Positions 42,711-52,697 are shown, numbered from the stretch's first letter. The stretch: DNA of 64,000 nt from Saccharicrinis sp963665705 (GCA_963665705.1 OY762448.1:1860001-1924000); one strand, 5' to 3'. Numbers and translations: made by a program. Notes: generated by a model not told the origin, from the sequence alone.

Positions 42711-45700
42711 TTAAAAGCTTTCATCAATAAAACTTCCATTTTCTTCATCTTGCGTTATTTTTAAAAATAATGGAATTTCTTGCTGCAGCTCTTCTACGTG
42801 AGAAATAATCCCTACAATTCGGTTTTCTTTTTTGAGTCCTTTTAAAGTGTTGAAAACAATCTCCATAGCCTCTTTGTCAAGCGATCCGAATCCTTCGTCA
42901 AGGAAAAAGAAATTTTGATCTGTTTGAGTAAGCGATTGAACATTGTCAGAAAGAGCTAAAGCCAAGGAGAGTGCAGCCTGGAATGTTTGTCCTCCTGAAA
43001 GTGTTTTTACGTTTCTTAGTTTTCCTCCGTTCAGGTAATCTCTAACTTCAAAGTTATTATCATTGCTTAATTCCAAACTTAATTTTTGCTTGGTCATTTT
43101 GAAAAAGCGTTCATTGGCAGTCAGACATAAGTTTTGTAAATAAACAGAGGAAATATAGTTTACAAAACCACTTCCATGAAACATTCTCTTCATTGTTTTG
43201 ATATTTGCACCTCTTTCATTTAAATTTTCTAATTCTTTTTCCAGTTCTTTTTTCTTAATGAGTTTATTGTTAATATCATTTATTTTGGTGTTGATTTCCC
43301 CTTGAATTTGATTTGTTGTGCTTATTGCAGCTGTAATTAATTTTAATTCATCAATACACCGAGAGTGTTCTTTAGAATCATATTTATTATCAAGTATTAC
43401 TGCTTGTAATTCTTTAATTTTATGATCTACAGCCTGATTTTTTTTATGGTAATTAGAGATGGTCTCCTTTTCTGTATCAATATTTATTTTTTTTGCAAGT
43501 GTAGTTTTTATGTTATTTATATCCTCGAATACTGATGTTTGAATCTTTTCTTTTAACGTTTGTTTTTGCTTTTTTATTTCGGATTCTTCAGCTTTCAGGA
43601 AATTATGATTTGCTTTTAAGCTCCCTTCTAATTGATCTAGTTTCTTTTTAATAGATTCAATTTCGTCATACAGTAATTTATACTCCTTTGTGGTTTTATT
43701 TATAGAAGAGTCCACTATATTATAAGAATTCTGAAGTTGAGTATTATCGAAATTCCCATATTTTTCAAGTATTTCCTTTGATATTTGATTGCTTAGGAGT
43801 TTGATTGTATTGTTCTCAGCATCAACTTCAGTTTGTATTTTTTGAAGTTCAGTTTGGTAGATCTCTTTGTTTTTTATTGATTTTTGGTAGTTAATTTTTA
43901 TTTCAGAGAGTTCTTTTTCGTTTTTTTCAATAATACCTTCAGTTTCTTTTATTTTGTCTATGGTTTCTTTTACAATATTTATGTTTTTAAACTTTGTAAT
44001 AATACCTTTTTGGTGTTGTTGATATTGCAGTGTTATATCTTGAATCTTTTTTTGTATAATATTCAGCTGATCTTTTTGAGATTGTAAAACAATAGCCTTA
44101 TTATTAATTTGTTGTATAAGGAGGTTGAGTTCTTTTATAGTATTTTCTTTATCAAATTTATTTTGTTTTAATCTGTTTATTTTTTCGGTTAGATCCTTGT
44201 TACTAAATGGGGTGGGGTGACTTTCTGAACCACACAATGGACATGGAGTACCATCTTTTAATTTTTTGGCGTAAGTATCTAAACCAGCATAAATTATAGT
44301 TTCTTCAAGTTTATTGTTGATTTCTTTGAGTTTATTTTCTGATTTTTCGGTTTCTTCATTTATTAATTCTAAATATTTATTGGTATCTGTTTCTGTGTTA
44401 TAATCAAATTTGGACTTTTTTATTAATTCAGAGATTTCTAAAGTTGTATCTAGAATGGTGTTTTTCAACTTTTCATGCTCCAGACTAGTATCTTTTATAA
44501 GTTTATTGAAATTATTGTTTTCAAAATGCCATTTTTGTGCCTGGCTTAATTCTTCAATATTAGGTAGTGATTTTCTTACTTCTTTTAAATAGTCTGATTT
44601 CTCTTTGTCATGTAATTCAAGCTGGGTTATTTTATTAATAACTTCACGTACGGTTTTCTCACCTTTTTCTTTTCGTATTAAGTTTTTATCAACCTTTATT
44701 TTTGCATCAGAAATGTCCATTAATTTTTTAATGAATTCCAGTTCTTTTTTTCGTTCATCCAACTTTTCATATTCTGTCTGAACTTTAATAAATACGTTGT
44801 TTTTTTGTTGATAATTTTCCTTTAATAAGCTAAAGGTATTTGTTTCTGATTTTATGTTCTGATTCAGATCATCAATTTTACTTTGATGCCTGTCTATTGC
44901 ATCACAAACGCTTTTAAAATGAATAACACAATATTCGTAATCAGCAATATCTTTTTCAAGTTCCTTTATTTTTGAACTATTTTCATCTAAAATCTTTTTC
45001 TTGTTGGTGAATTCCTGGAGTAGAATTGTATTTTCCTTAAGCTTTTCCAACTCTTTTAAATGGATTGTTTGTTTCTCTTGTTTATCATTTAAGGAGGTGA
45101 GCTTTATTGTTGTTTCTTTGAGTTGTAATTTAAGTTCTTTAAGTTGTTCATCAGAAACTTCTCCAATTTGCTCAAGATTACCTTTTAACTTATTTATAGA
45201 TTCGTTGTTTTTCTCTTCAAGTCGTTTTGTTTTATTGTATAATTCATATTTCTCCAAACTAAATAATTCTTTCATCATTTTAGTTCTTTCAGAATTACTT
45301 AATTGCAGAAATTCCTGGAATTTTCCTTGAGGAATAATTACTGTCCGTTTAAAGTTTTCATAGCTTAAACCAATGTAATTTTCTAATTCTTCGGTTGTAA
45401 TAGGAATGAAATCTTCCTCTTTTTTAATATAGGCAGTTCTTGAAAAGGTTTTTACATCATCAAATTTCTTACTGTTTCTTTTTCCTTCAACAACAACTTT
45501 AAATTCATTTTGATTTCGTCCTGTTAAAAAGTCAAACTCAATATATAGTTTGTCTGATTTCAGGTTCATCATATTATAGTTACGGTTATCTCCTGATTTT
45601 AATAAGCGATCTGTCTTTCCGTATAATGAAAAAATAATTGCTTCCAGTATTGAACTTTTTCCACTACCCACGCTTCCGAAAATTCCAAAAAGATGATTAT

Positions 45701-45779
45701 CGCTTAGTGATTTAAAATCTATTGATTGTTTTTCTTGATAGGAGTAGAGTCCCTCTATGGTCAATTTTATAGGTATCAT
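42711..45779 (-). CDS. sbcC: Exonuclease SbcCD, ATPase subunit SbcC
   Basis: A 1022-residue SMC-like ATPase that with SbcD cleaves DNA hairpins and blocked ends. The N-terminal Walker A is GIFGSVGSGKSSILEA. Long coiled-coils flank a zinc hook, TPCPLCGSESHP, near residues 510-520. The C-terminal half carries signature TLSGGQTFQAALSLALALSD and Walker B FFFLDEGFGSLD. The length is typical. It is translated 9 bases after sbcD in a two-gene operon and converges on the wzc-like gene. No frame disruption is seen. Confidence 0.97.
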   Translation of the reverse strand: MIPIKLTIEGLYSYQEKQSIDFKSLSDNHLFGIFGSVGSGKSSILEAIIFSLYGKTDRLLKSGDNRNYNMMNLKSDKLYIEFDFLTGRNQNEFKVVVEGKRNSKKFDDVKTFSRTAYIKKEEDFIPITTEELENYIGLSYENFKRTVIIPQGKFQEFLQLSNSERTKMMKELFSLEKYELYNKTKRLEEKNNESINKLKGNLEQIGEVSDEQLKELKLQLKETTIKLTSLNDKQEKQTIHLKELEKLKENTILLQEFTNKKKILDENSSKIKELEKDIADYEYCVIHFKSVCDAIDRHQSKIDDLNQNIKSETNTFSLLKENYQQKNNVFIKVQTEYEKLDERKKELEFIKKLMDISDAKIKVDKNLIRKEKGEKTVREVINKITQLELHDKEKSDYLKEVRKSLPNIEELSQAQKWHFENNNFNKLIKDTSLEHEKLKNTILDTTLEISELIKKSKFDYNTETDTNKYLELINEETEKSENKLKEINNKLEETIIYAGLDTYAKKLKDGTPCPLCGSESHPTPFSNKDLTEKINRLKQNKFDKENTIKELNLLIQQINNKAIVLQSQKDQLNIIQKKIQDITLQYQQHQKGIITKFKNINIVKETIDKIKETEGIIEKNEKELSEIKINYQKSIKNKEIYQTELQKIQTEVDAENNTIKLLSNQISKEILEKYGNFDNTQLQNSYNIVDSSINKTTKEYKLLYDEIESIKKKLDQLEGSLKANHNFLKAEESEIKKQKQTLKEKIQTSVFEDINNIKTTLAKKINIDTEKETISNYHKKNQAVDHKIKELQAVILDNKYDSKEHSRCIDELKLITAAISTTNQIQGEINTKINDINNKLIKKKELEKELENLNERGANIKTMKRMFHGSGFVNYISSVYLQNLCLTANERFFKMTKQKLSLELSNDNNFEVRDYLNGGKLRNVKTLSGGQTFQAALSLALALSDNVQSLTQTDQNFFFLDEGFGSLDKEAMEIVFNTLKGLKKENRIVGIISHVEELQQEIPLFLKITQDEENGSFIDESF

Positions 45780-45788
45780 AATGTGATT

Positions 45789-47003
45789 TTATTCAGAGAT
45801 TATTTCATTAAACAAATTCATTAACTCACTATTGGGTTCTATTCCTTTTGAGTGTTTAAAGTAATCCACGAATAATTCATTCATATTTTTGTTAATATCT
45901 ATTGATTGTTTTGAGGTTGTATTAGTAGAGTCTGTAATTTTAACTTGTGGAATAAGGGTAATGATTCCTTGATGTATATGATTCAAATGCCTTCTTTCTT
46001 TTGCAGTGAGGTAATTTTCTGTTTCCAATGTTAATTCAACCAAATCATTTTTATGAGTTTGTAATAATTTTTCAGCATCATCTATACCATTAGCTTTAAT
46101 TCTAACTAATCTTTTACCGGATGTTAATTCCACAAATTTGACATTTGCATCTTGGTTAGGGTTTATATCTACTATAGATACATATTTATTTTGATTGGAT
46201 TCTGCAAAAGAATAGGATATAGGACTTCCAGAATATACTACAGGATGTTTCTCTGACGATATGATTTGTTTTCGATGTAAATGACCCAATGCAACATATT
46301 GTATTTGATCCGGAAAATTCTCAGTGTATATCGCTTGAGCACCTCCTACATGTAAAATTGGTTTTTCATCTTCAGGTTCTTCTGAAATAGCTGTTCCTTT
46401 TTTTATCACAAAAAGATGAGTAGTTAATATATTAATACCCTTTTCATCACAATGCTCTTTAGCAATATTTTTCCATGTTTCCTGTAAAACATTTCTTAAG
46501 TCCTCTTCTTTATCATCATTATTAAGCATTGTTTTTAACCTGTGCTCATTCGCATATGGAGTTGTGATTATCCTGAGAGGATCCTTTGATGATGGAATTG
46601 ATAATTCCATAAACCCAGGAATTGATTTGGTTACTTTTAGGCCTGTTTCTAGTTCAATAGTATTAACAAGACTATTAGGGTAGCCAATAAAGAATATGCC
46701 GCATTCCCGGGCAAGAGGATCTGCGGTTTCAATTCGATCAGGTGAATCATGGTTTCCGGAAATCGCGATAACAGGTCTTGAACCTTTATTGGTAAGATTC
46801 TTAAGCGATTTATAAAATAGTTCAATAGCTTCCGTAGATGGGGAAAAGGTATCAAAAAGATCACCTGCAATAATAATTGCATCCACATTTTCATCATTAG
46901 CAATTACAGAAATCTCATTTAAAATATGATTCTGTTCTTCAATACGGGAAAAGTTTTCTAATTTTTTCCCAATATGCCAATCTGCAGTATGGAGTATCTT
47001 CAT
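45789..47003 (-). CDS. sbcD: Exonuclease SbcCD, nuclease subunit SbcD
   Basis: Mn-dependent nuclease of 404 residues in the calcineurin-like phosphoesterase superfamily, orthologous to Mre11. The metal-site motifs are in order: HTADWHIGK (D7, H9), IAGDLFDT, SGNHDSPDR and LTTHLFV, followed by the late YVALGHLHRKQ. The C-terminal capping domain is shorter and variable. It is the promoter-proximal gene with sbcC. A candidate -7 element TAATTTTG on the minus strand lies at 47048-47055. Confidence 0.96.
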   Translation of the reverse strand: MKILHTADWHIGKKLENFSRIEEQNHILNEISVIANDENVDAIIIAGDLFDTFSPSTEAIELFYKSLKNLTNKGSRPVIAISGNHDSPDRIETADPLARECGIFFIGYPNSLVNTIELETGLKVTKSIPGFMELSIPSSKDPLRIITTPYANEHRLKTMLNNDDKEEDLRNVLQETWKNIAKEHCDEKGINILTTHLFVIKKGTAISEEPEDEKPILHVGGAQAIYTENFPDQIQYVALGHLHRKQIISSEKHPVVYSGSPISYSFAESNQNKYVSIVDINPNQDANVKFVELTSGKRLVRIKANGIDDAEKLLQTHKNDLVELTLETENYLTAKERRHLNHIHQGIITLIPQVKITDSTNTTSKQSIDINKNMNELFVDYFKHSKGIEPNSELMNLFNEIISE

Positions 47004-47402
47004 TAATTAATGAGAGTTTATGTGATAAGTAGTATTATATTAATAGTCAAAATTAAAATATTTTGATTTTAGATAGGAATAAAGTTTTCAACATATTGAA
47101 AGTAATATTTAATTATAGCTTTAAGTTGTAAAATAAAAAAAGAGTATTGATAATTCTATAAGCCTTAAATTAAGGGGAGTGATAAGTTTTGTATTATGAT
47201 ATACTGATTGCAAGGAAATAAAATAGGGGTAATTGATTGATTTTTTGTGTTTATATATACCTTAATTTGCATGAAATCGCCTAATAGTGCAAAAAAAAGC
47301 TATTTTAGTGGCTTGTAGATTTGGTAAATACTAGGAATAATCTATATTTGTAAGGCAAATTTTGGTGAACTTAGTTGTTAACCCTAAAAATTATCAGTTA
47401 TT
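47004..47402. other. Divergent intergenic region sbcD / HU gene (399 bases)
   Basis: AT-rich with no frame of note. It contains a minus-strand -7 candidate for sbcD (47048-47055, read TAATTTTG) and a good plus-strand promoter for the HU gene (47320-47350). The middle part, about 47080-47300, shows nothing I can name. Confidence 0.5.
47320..47350 (+). promoter_or_regulatory. Promoter of the HU gene
   Basis: TTTG (47320-47323), exactly 19 bases, then TATATTTG (47343-47350). This is the best match in the window to the Bacteroidota consensus. The ATG lies 52 bases downstream. Confidence 0.7.
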
Positions 47403-47675
47403 ATGAACAAAGCTCAATTAATTGATGCTATCGCCGGAGATTCTGGTTTAACTAAAGCAGACGCTAAAAAAGCGTTAGATTCATTTATTAATGTAACCAG
47501 CGATGCACTTAAAGGTGGTGATCGTATTTCTTTAATCGGTTTTGGTTCTTTTTCAGTTTCTGAAAGAAGTGCTAGAACAGGTAGAAACCCTCAAACAGGT
47601 AAAGAAATTCAAATCGCAGCTAAAAAAGTTGTGAAATTTAAAGCTGGAAGCGAATTAGGTGATGCAGTAAACTAA
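47403..47675 (+). CDS. HU family DNA-binding protein
   Basis: A 90-residue nucleoid protein that bends DNA non-specifically. The N-terminal helices are MNKAQLIDAIAGDSGLTKADAKKALDSFI. The signature GFGSFSVSERSARTGRNPQTGKEIQIAAKKVVKFKAG covers the beta-arm, with proline at the tip. It is normal HU length and without extensions. Its codon choice and strong promoter suggest high expression. It is a single-gene transcript ending at a hairpin with nine T. Confidence 0.97.
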   Translation: MNKAQLIDAIAGDSGLTKADAKKALDSFINVTSDALKGGDRISLIGFGSFSVSERSARTGRNPQTGKEIQIAAKKVVKFKAGSELGDAVN

Positions 47676-47697
47676 TTCTCTGTTCGGGAAAAAATAC

Positions 47698-47730
47698 AAA
47701 GAGAGTGCTTAGAGTACTCTCTTTTTTTTT
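47698..47730 (+). terminator. HU gene terminator
   Basis: AGAGAGTGCT (47700-47709) pairs with AGTACTCTCT (47712-47721), with one G-U pair, and a run of nine T follows. It starts 22 bases after the stop. Confidence 0.88.
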
Positions 47731-47782
47731 ATGGTTGCGCTAACTTTTATTAAATTTATTCATTGATGACAAAACGCCATTT

Positions 47783-48457
47783 ATGAAAGAGGAACTAATA
47801 AAGTACTTAGTCGAGAATATTACAGAAAATAGAAATGCTTTATTTGATAAAGTAATTGAAGATCGAACCAGATATATAACAGTAGTTCTTGAGGATATTT
47901 ATCAACCACATAATGCTAGTGCGGTTTTAAGATCATGTGATTGTTTTGGGGTTCATGATGTTCATATTATTGAAAATAGAAATGAATTTACTGTTAGTCA
48001 GGATGTAGCACTTGGATCTTCAAAATGGTTGAATATAAATAAGTACAGCGGTCAGGAGAATAACACAAGGGATGCCATACGTAAATTAAAAAAACAAGGA
48101 TATAGAATTGTAGCAACTACACCACATACAAATGATGTAGAATTATATGATTTTGATGTAAAAAAAGGAAAAGCAGCCATTGTTTTTGGAACAGAATTGA
48201 CAGGTATTTCTGATATTGTTAAGGAAGAAGCTGATGAGTTTGTCCGAATTCCAATGTATGGTTTTACTGAAAGTTTTAATATTTCTGTATCTGCAGCTCT
48301 TGTTTTACAACATTTAGCACACCAAATTCGTGCAACAAATATTAACTGGCAACTTGCTGATGATGAAAAGACTGAAATAAAATTAGATTGGTTAAGATCT
48401 ACAGTAAAGAGTGCACCTTTAATAGAACAAGAATTTTACAAAAGAAAAAGTGATTAA
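47783..48457 (+). CDS. trmH: tRNA (guanosine-2'-O-)-methyltransferase TrmH
   Basis: SPOUT methyltransferase of 224 residues that methylates G18 of tRNA. Motif 1 is ITVVLEDIYQPHNASAVLRSCDCFGVHDVHII, motif 2 AAIVFGTELTGIS and motif 3 IPMYGFTESFNISVSAALVLQHLAHQIR. The N-terminal helix region and the C-terminal extension (KLDWLRSTVKSAPLIEQEFYKRK) separate TrmH from the RlmB gene at 20375. It stands alone between HU and a response-regulator gene. Confidence 0.93.
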   Translation: MKEELIKYLVENITENRNALFDKVIEDRTRYITVVLEDIYQPHNASAVLRSCDCFGVHDVHIIENRNEFTVSQDVALGSSKWLNINKYSGQENNTRDAIRKLKKQGYRIVATTPHTNDVELYDFDVKKGKAAIVFGTELTGISDIVKEEADEFVRIPMYGFTESFNISVSAALVLQHLAHQIRATNINWQLADDEKTEIKLDWLRSTVKSAPLIEQEFYKRKSD

Positions 48458-48589
48458 TAAACTTAATATATTGACTAATATATTTGATTTGTTGATTAAT
48501 GTAGTTTTTGCTATATTAATGAACTAAAAACGAAGAAAAAGACTTTTTCTTTGAACGAAAATTTATATTTTTGAAAAAAAGAGGGAAGC

Positions 48590-49303
48590 ATGAATTGTAT
48601 AATTATTGATGACGATAAATTCTCCACTAAAATAATAGCTGAGTTTGTTGAGAAAACAGAAGAACTAGCATTGGTTGGAACCTATGATAGCGCAGTTTCA
48701 GCAATAAATGATTTAAATAAAAGTGGATCTAAAGGTATTGATCTTATCTTTTTAGATATAGAAATGCCGGAAATGACTGGTTTAGATTTGTTGAAATCAT
48801 TAACTGTATTACCACAAGTAATTATTTATTCATCACAAGAGAAATATGCTCTTGAATCTTATGAATATAATGTAACAGATTATTTGTTGAAGCCAGTTAA
48901 TTATACTCGTTTTTTAAAGGCTATAAATAAAGCCAAAGAACAAAATGAAAAACGAGACGAGCTGACTAAATCTTCCAATGAAATCTTTATTAAAAATAAC
49001 TCTTCGTTAGTTCGTATTAAGTACGATGATATTTTATGGATTGAAGCGCTGGAAAATTATGTGGTGCTAAATACTTTTAATGATAAGTATACCATTCATT
49101 TTACAATGAAATCTATTGCTGATAAGATGCCATCAAATACTTTTATTAGAGTACATAGGTCATTTATTGTAAATTTGGCTAAAATTAAGCTTATAGAAGA
49201 TAATTCTGTTATTGTAAAAACATCTGATGGTTCAAAAATTATTCCTATTGGAAAATCTTATAAGGATAAATTAATGAATGATATTAATTTAATTACAAAG
49301 TAA
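48590..49303 (+). CDS. LytTR family response regulator
   Basis: A 237-residue two-domain regulator. The receiver domain (1-125) has the acidic pair IIDDDKF, the phospho-acceptor aspartate in DLIFLDIEMPEMTGLDLL, and VTDYLLKPVNYTRFLKA. The LytTR DNA-binding domain (about 140-237) has LWIEALENYVVLNT and FIRVHRSFIVNLAKIKLIEDNSVIV. No LytS-type histidine kinase gene is adjacent, so its partner is elsewhere. A TATTTTTG (48566-48573) close upstream could be its -7 element. The gene ends at a 15-bp terminator stem. Confidence 0.93.
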   Translation: MNCIIIDDDKFSTKIIAEFVEKTEELALVGTYDSAVSAINDLNKSGSKGIDLIFLDIEMPEMTGLDLLKSLTVLPQVIIYSSQEKYALESYEYNVTDYLLKPVNYTRFLKAINKAKEQNEKRDELTKSSNEIFIKNNSSLVRIKYDDILWIEALENYVVLNTFNDKYTIHFTMKSIADKMPSNTFIRVHRSFIVNLAKIKLIEDNSVIVKTSDGSKIIPIGKSYKDKLMNDINLITK

Positions 49304-49324
49304 AAGATTTAATGTAATTAAATA

Positions 49325-49366
49325 AAATCCCCGATTGAATATTATTTCAATCGGGGATTTTTATTT
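49325..49366. terminator. Strong terminator after the response regulator gene
   Basis: AAATCCCCGATTGAA (49325-49339) and TTCAATCGGGGATTT (49346-49360) form a perfect 15-bp stem, followed by TTATTT. The symmetric arms also suit minus-strand use. Confidence 0.88.
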
Positions 49367-49371
49367 AATAA

Positions 49372-49405
49372 ATATTTCCGGGATAAATATTTATCCTGGA
49401 AATAT
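49372..49405. terminator. Second hairpin, serving the convergent phosphate transporter gene
   Basis: ATATTTCCGGGATAAAT (49372-49388) and ATTTATCCTGGAAATAT (49389-49405) form a 17-bp palindrome with one wobble. It has T9 downstream on the plus strand and lies 11 bases past the stop of the minus-strand gene. Two hairpins side by side separate converging genes. Confidence 0.7.
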
Positions 49406-49415
49406 CTGTTTTTTT

Positions 49416-51677
49416 TTATTTTTCATCATTATATGAAACAAAATCTCTTTGAGCTTTAATTAAGTTACCTATGTGAAGAAGTAAATTCTGAGTTTCGTGT
49501 AGTAAGTTTAAATATAACATACTATTTTGCGTACTGGTCTTTTCCTTCTTAATTCTTTTTAATTGAGCTTTTCTTAAAGCCTTTAAGTTTTCAGTTTCTT
49601 TTCCGATTTCATCTAATAATTCATCAAGATTTTCGAATGATGAACTTCTTATGATATTGTTAGCTTTACTAATTAGAACCTGAACATGGCCAATTAGGAT
49701 GCTTAAATCTTTAAATTGATCCTTATTAAAAGGAGTGTGGTTGTTATCCAAGTGCTCAAAACAAGGTTTTACAACAAAGGTTAGTGCGTGAGCTGTTTCC
49801 CTTAAATAGTCAATAACTTGTACATAGTATAAACTTGAATCAATTTCACTATCCTGTAGTTTCTTAACCGTTTTGTAGATATTGTTTTTATATTTTTTGA
49901 TCTTTTTATTTACCTGATTAACAGATTTTAGTTTCTCTTTTAATTCTTTTCTGTTTTCCGCTTGAAAATCAGTTAAACTGCTAGTATATAAGTCTGAGAT
50001 TTCATTAAGAGAGTTTGTTACATTTTTAGTACACTTATCAAGTACCTTTTTAGAGTTGATTTCACCTTCTATTTCTTCAATTTCCAGCTCTTTAACCTCA
50101 ATGTTATTAGCAGAACGTTTGTTACTGATGATATGTGTTCTGTACATAAAATAAATAGCAATGGCAATCAATATAAATACAGAATATACACCACCCAAAT
50201 TAATGATCATAGCAACTATAAAAGCTACCGTAAATGCAGAAAATGCAGTTAAGAACCATCCTCCAATTACGGATAGAACCCCAGTGACTCTATATACAGC
50301 ACTTTCTCGTCCCCATGCTCCATCTGTTAATGAACTACCCATAGCTACCATAAAAGTAACATAGGTTGTAGATAAAGGTAATTTGTAAGATGTAGCCATA
50401 GAAATTAAGATGGATGCAACAACCAGGTTAACTGAAGCTCTGAGCATATCAAATGCAGGAGCATCATTTCCTAAGGCAATTCTTTTTTCTTCATATGAAG
50501 AATCATCAAATTGTTTATTAATGGTATTGCGTATGCCTTTAGGTAAAATATTATTAATTGCCGTTGATGCGTTTATGGAAGCTCTTACTAGTGAACGAGC
50601 AAAAAATGAAGAACCAAATCTTTCTTCACCCTCTTGCTGTCTGGATAAATCTAAAGAGGTTTTAACCACTTTTTTTGCTTTTTTAGAAGTCCATAAGGTT
50701 ATTATCATAATAAAACCTGCAATGACTAACAAGTAAGTATCTGTTTTTACTTTGCCTGCCATTGATTCCATTAATAATGCATCAGGAGCAATTCCAGCAG
50801 CGTGGTTAAAAACTTTAAATGATTCAAACCCTGCAAGAGGAACTCCAATAAAATTAACAAGGTCATTTCCTGCAAAAGCCATCGCTAAGGCAAAAGTACC
50901 AACCAGAACCGTAAATTTTAAAATATCGAATTTAAATATCCATTTACATAGTTGAAGTAAAAGTGTCCAGAAAATAAAACTATATATAATGATTTCAAAT
51001 GCATTTCCTTTGATCCAGGTTTTCATATCTGCATTCATAAAAGAAGCTCCTTTTGCTCCTTTTACAAGAATAAAATAGGTAATTGCAGTAATTGCGATTC
51101 CTCCCCATAAAGCACTCAGGTATTTTGATCTTTTGTCGTAGTTAAAAGAAAATATCAATCGTGTAAAGTATTGTACAATTGCTCCGGAAGAGAAAGCTAC
51201 AATTACAGATAATAAAATTCCGGAAATAATAGCAAGTGCTTTTGCAGTATTAATGTATTCGCTCAAAGGGATAGATGGATCGTTTGATACCTTTATTAAT
51301 GAAACAGCAATTGCTGAACCTAATAGTTCAAATACAATAGATACTGTTGTAGATGTTGGCATCCCAAATGTATTGAAGAGATCTAAGAGTAACACATCAG
51401 TAATCATTACTGCGAGAAAAATGATCATGATCTCTGAAAAATAAAAATATTGGGGGTTAAAGATACCTTTTCGGGCTACCTCCATCATTCCACTTGAGAA
51501 TGTTGCTCCCACAAAAATTCCTGCGGCTGCAATGATCATAATTACCTTAAATGAAGCTGCTTTAGATCCTAAAGCTGAATTTAAGAAATTAACGGCATCA
51601 TTACTAACACCTACAACTAAGTCTGAAATAGCTAGTGCAAATAACACTACTACCAGAATTAAATAAACATTATCCAT
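49416..51677 (-). CDS. PiT family inorganic phosphate transporter with long C-terminal tail
   Basis: A 753-residue membrane protein. The two inverted PiT repeats are clear: SDLVVGVSNDAVNFLNSALGSKAAS near residues 19-43 and FAGNDLVNFIGVPLAGFES near 265. About eleven helices run up to about residue 510. The remaining 240 residues (about 515-753) are cytoplasmic, charged and helical (KELEIEEIEGEINSKKVLDKCTKNVTNSLNEISD onward), resembling a PhoU-like coiled-coil that is usually a separate gene. Low-affinity phosphate uptake is the family role; control by the tail is inference. The upstream 377 bases hold no gene. Confidence 0.92.
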   Translation of the reverse strand: MDNVYLILVVVLFALAISDLVVGVSNDAVNFLNSALGSKAASFKVIMIIAAAGIFVGATFSSGMMEVARKGIFNPQYFYFSEIMIIFLAVMITDVLLLDLFNTFGMPTSTTVSIVFELLGSAIAVSLIKVSNDPSIPLSEYINTAKALAIISGILLSVIVAFSSGAIVQYFTRLIFSFNYDKRSKYLSALWGGIAITAITYFILVKGAKGASFMNADMKTWIKGNAFEIIIYSFIFWTLLLQLCKWIFKFDILKFTVLVGTFALAMAFAGNDLVNFIGVPLAGFESFKVFNHAAGIAPDALLMESMAGKVKTDTYLLVIAGFIMIITLWTSKKAKKVVKTSLDLSRQQEGEERFGSSFFARSLVRASINASTAINNILPKGIRNTINKQFDDSSYEEKRIALGNDAPAFDMLRASVNLVVASILISMATSYKLPLSTTYVTFMVAMGSSLTDGAWGRESAVYRVTGVLSVIGGWFLTAFSAFTVAFIVAMIINLGGVYSVFILIAIAIYFMYRTHIISNKRSANNIEVKELEIEEIEGEINSKKVLDKCTKNVTNSLNEISDLYTSSLTDFQAENRKELKEKLKSVNQVNKKIKKYKNNIYKTVKKLQDSEIDSSLYYVQVIDYLRETAHALTFVVKPCFEHLDNNHTPFNKDQFKDLSILIGHVQVLISKANNIIRSSSFENLDELLDEIGKETENLKALRKAQLKRIKKEKTSTQNSMLYLNLLHETQNLLLHIGNLIKAQRDFVSYNDEK

Positions 51678-52054
51678 TTAAAAATCTATTTGAAAATAAA
51701 ATTCGATGCAAACATATACAGACCAAAGGCTATTGATGTTTTTATAATATTAATATAATGTTAACACAATGTTAAGTGGTGTGAAAATTCCTGTTAAAAT
51801 AATAAATAAATAAGTAAAAGTTTAATTTGAGATTTATATTTATCGTGTTTTTATCATTAAAGTAACAGTTATATAATGCATTATTTCAACTTATAATATC
51901 TCATAGTTGTTAAAAGTTAATAATAATGGTGTTATTATTTTCAAGTTTTTAAGATTCAATTATTTTTGCGAAGCTATTAAACAGGAATATTCGTAACTTG
52001 TTTAATTAAGTACCCATAGACTGTTTTGCGAAGTCGCATTGATATTGAGAAAAA
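51678..52054. other. Divergent intergenic region phosphate transporter / LysE gene (377 bases)
   Basis: AT-rich, with no coding frame above ten codons in the parts checked. A TAnnTTTG-type sequence (TATTTTTG, 51961-51968) could serve the LysE gene. On the minus strand TATGTTTG (51704-51711) could serve the transporter. TTTTGCGAAG occurs twice (51964-51973 and 52024-52033), and AATGTTAA twice near 51757-51775; their meaning is unknown. Confidence 0.4.
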
Positions 52055-52693
52055 ATGATATTAAAAAATATATTAGACGGTATAATAATTGGCTTTTCAG
52101 CATCAGTTCCTTTAGGGCCTATTGGTGTTCTTTGTATTCAAAGAACATTAAATAAAGGTAGATTGGCTGGATTTTTTTCAGGTTTAGGTGCTGCATTTAG
52201 TGATACAATTTATGCAATTATTGCTGGTTTTAGTTTGTCTTTTATCGTTAGTTTTATAGAACAACAATTATTATATATTCAGATATTTGGTGCTGGTATT
52301 TTAATATTCTTAGGAATAAAGATTTTTTATAGTAACCCGGCAAAACAGCTTCGAAAGCAAAAAAAAGGTAAAGGGAATTTATTTCAGGATTTTGTTTCTA
52401 CTTTTTTAATTACCATATCTAATCCATTAGCCATATTTTTGTTTTTAGCTTTTTTTGCAAGTTTTGGAGTGGTGAAAAAAGGAGGGGGCTACCTTGATCA
52501 CTTATTATTGATTTCCGGAGTGATGATGGGAGCATCACTATGGTGGTTTATTTTAACTTCAATAGTTAATTTATTTCGTTCAAAGATTAATTTAAGAAGA
52601 TTATGGTGGTTAAATAAAATTGCAGGAGCTACTATCGTAGTGCTGGTAGTTATAGCCTTTGTATTCTTTTTAATTGATAATCCGATGGAATAA
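52055..52693 (+). CDS. LysE family amino-acid exporter
   Basis: A 212-residue inner-membrane protein with six hydrophobic segments. The N-terminal ILDGIIIGFSASVPLGPIGVLCIQRTLNKGRLAGFFSGLGAAFSDTIYAIIAGF is the LysE/RhtB signature, including the PxGP motif. The conserved SNPLAIFLFLAFFASFG is in the middle. Substrate unknown; members export amino acids or related metabolites. It is a single gene ending at a bidirectional hairpin shared with the SDR gene. Confidence 0.9.
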   Translation: MILKNILDGIIIGFSASVPLGPIGVLCIQRTLNKGRLAGFFSGLGAAFSDTIYAIIAGFSLSFIVSFIEQQLLYIQIFGAGILIFLGIKIFYSNPAKQLRKQKKGKGNLFQDFVSTFLITISNPLAIFLFLAFFASFGVVKKGGGYLDHLLLISGVMMGASLWWFILTSIVNLFRSKINLRRLWWLNKIAGATIVVLVVIAFVFFLIDNPME

Positions 52694-52697
52694 AAAA

